Shown here: positions 6,690 through 6,703 of the stretch, one piece after another | Position numbering within the stretch: the stretch's first letter is position 1 | Layout: each line of letters opens with the position of its first letter | Assembly: GCA_002431975.1 (NCBI GenBank) | Contig: DJFA01000112.1 | Location: forward strand, 7,212 to 13,914 | DNA length: 6,703 bases | From: Ruminococcus sp. UBA5884 | GTDB lineage: Bacteria; Bacillota; Clostridia; Oscillospirales; Ruminococcaceae | Reading direction: 5' to 3' | The notes under the pieces: model-generated | What the model was told of the DNA's origin: nothing | The model's input: the letters and a program-made list of their open reading frames with translations, nothing else | Database searches by the model: none | Position numbers and translations under genes: made by a program

Positions 6690-6703
6690 TTGGATTCACC
6701 GGA

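Noticed and set aside
1..6703. A new defence, mobile or other undescribed system
   Set aside because: Every coding frame of substance belongs to a well-known housekeeping family with intact motifs. No repeat array, integrase, toxin-antitoxin pair or unknown gene was seen.

Overview
The window is a compact housekeeping segment of a low-to-moderate GC Gram-positive chromosome. All six genes lie on the minus strand, so they are read from the right end towards the left. Protein family features and gene order point to a Firmicute of class Clostridia. A Ruminococcus/Oscillospirales-type organism is my best guess, from the general look of the FtsH N-terminus and the YybT-type c-di-AMP phosphodiesterase. 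This is pattern recognition, not a search result.

Layout in transcription order (right to left): a leader region (6557-6703) with a GC-rich palindrome of dispersed-repeat type, an AT-rich stretch with a weak candidate promoter, and a small hairpin just ahead of a strong ribosome binding site; gdpP (c-di-AMP phosphodiesterase, TTG start); rplI (ribosomal protein L9); dnaB (replicative helicase, sharing one base with rplI); tilS (tRNA-Ile lysidine synthetase, TTG start); hpt (hypoxanthine phosphoribosyltransferase, start almost touching tilS); and the first 281 codons of ftsH (membrane AAA+ metalloprotease, TTG start), which runs off the left edge. Gaps between genes are about 51 bp, -1, 6, 4 (or an overlap) and 32 bp. 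No terminator is visible between them, so the set looks like one transcription unit.

Together the genes cover second-messenger turnover (GdpP), translation (L9, TilS), replication (DnaB), purine salvage (Hpt) and membrane protein quality control (FtsH). The order joins two conserved clusters, gdpP-rplI-dnaB and tilS-hpt-ftsH, which are separate loci in Bacillus subtilis. All recognisable catalytic motifs are intact. The one exception is the GGDEF-like region of GdpP, which is degenerate as is normal for that family.

I found no undescribed system, mobile element, CRISPR array or RNA gene. The points worth a second look are modest: the joined gene order, repeated TTG starts, the leader hairpin and palindrome, and the unusually tight tilS/hpt junction.
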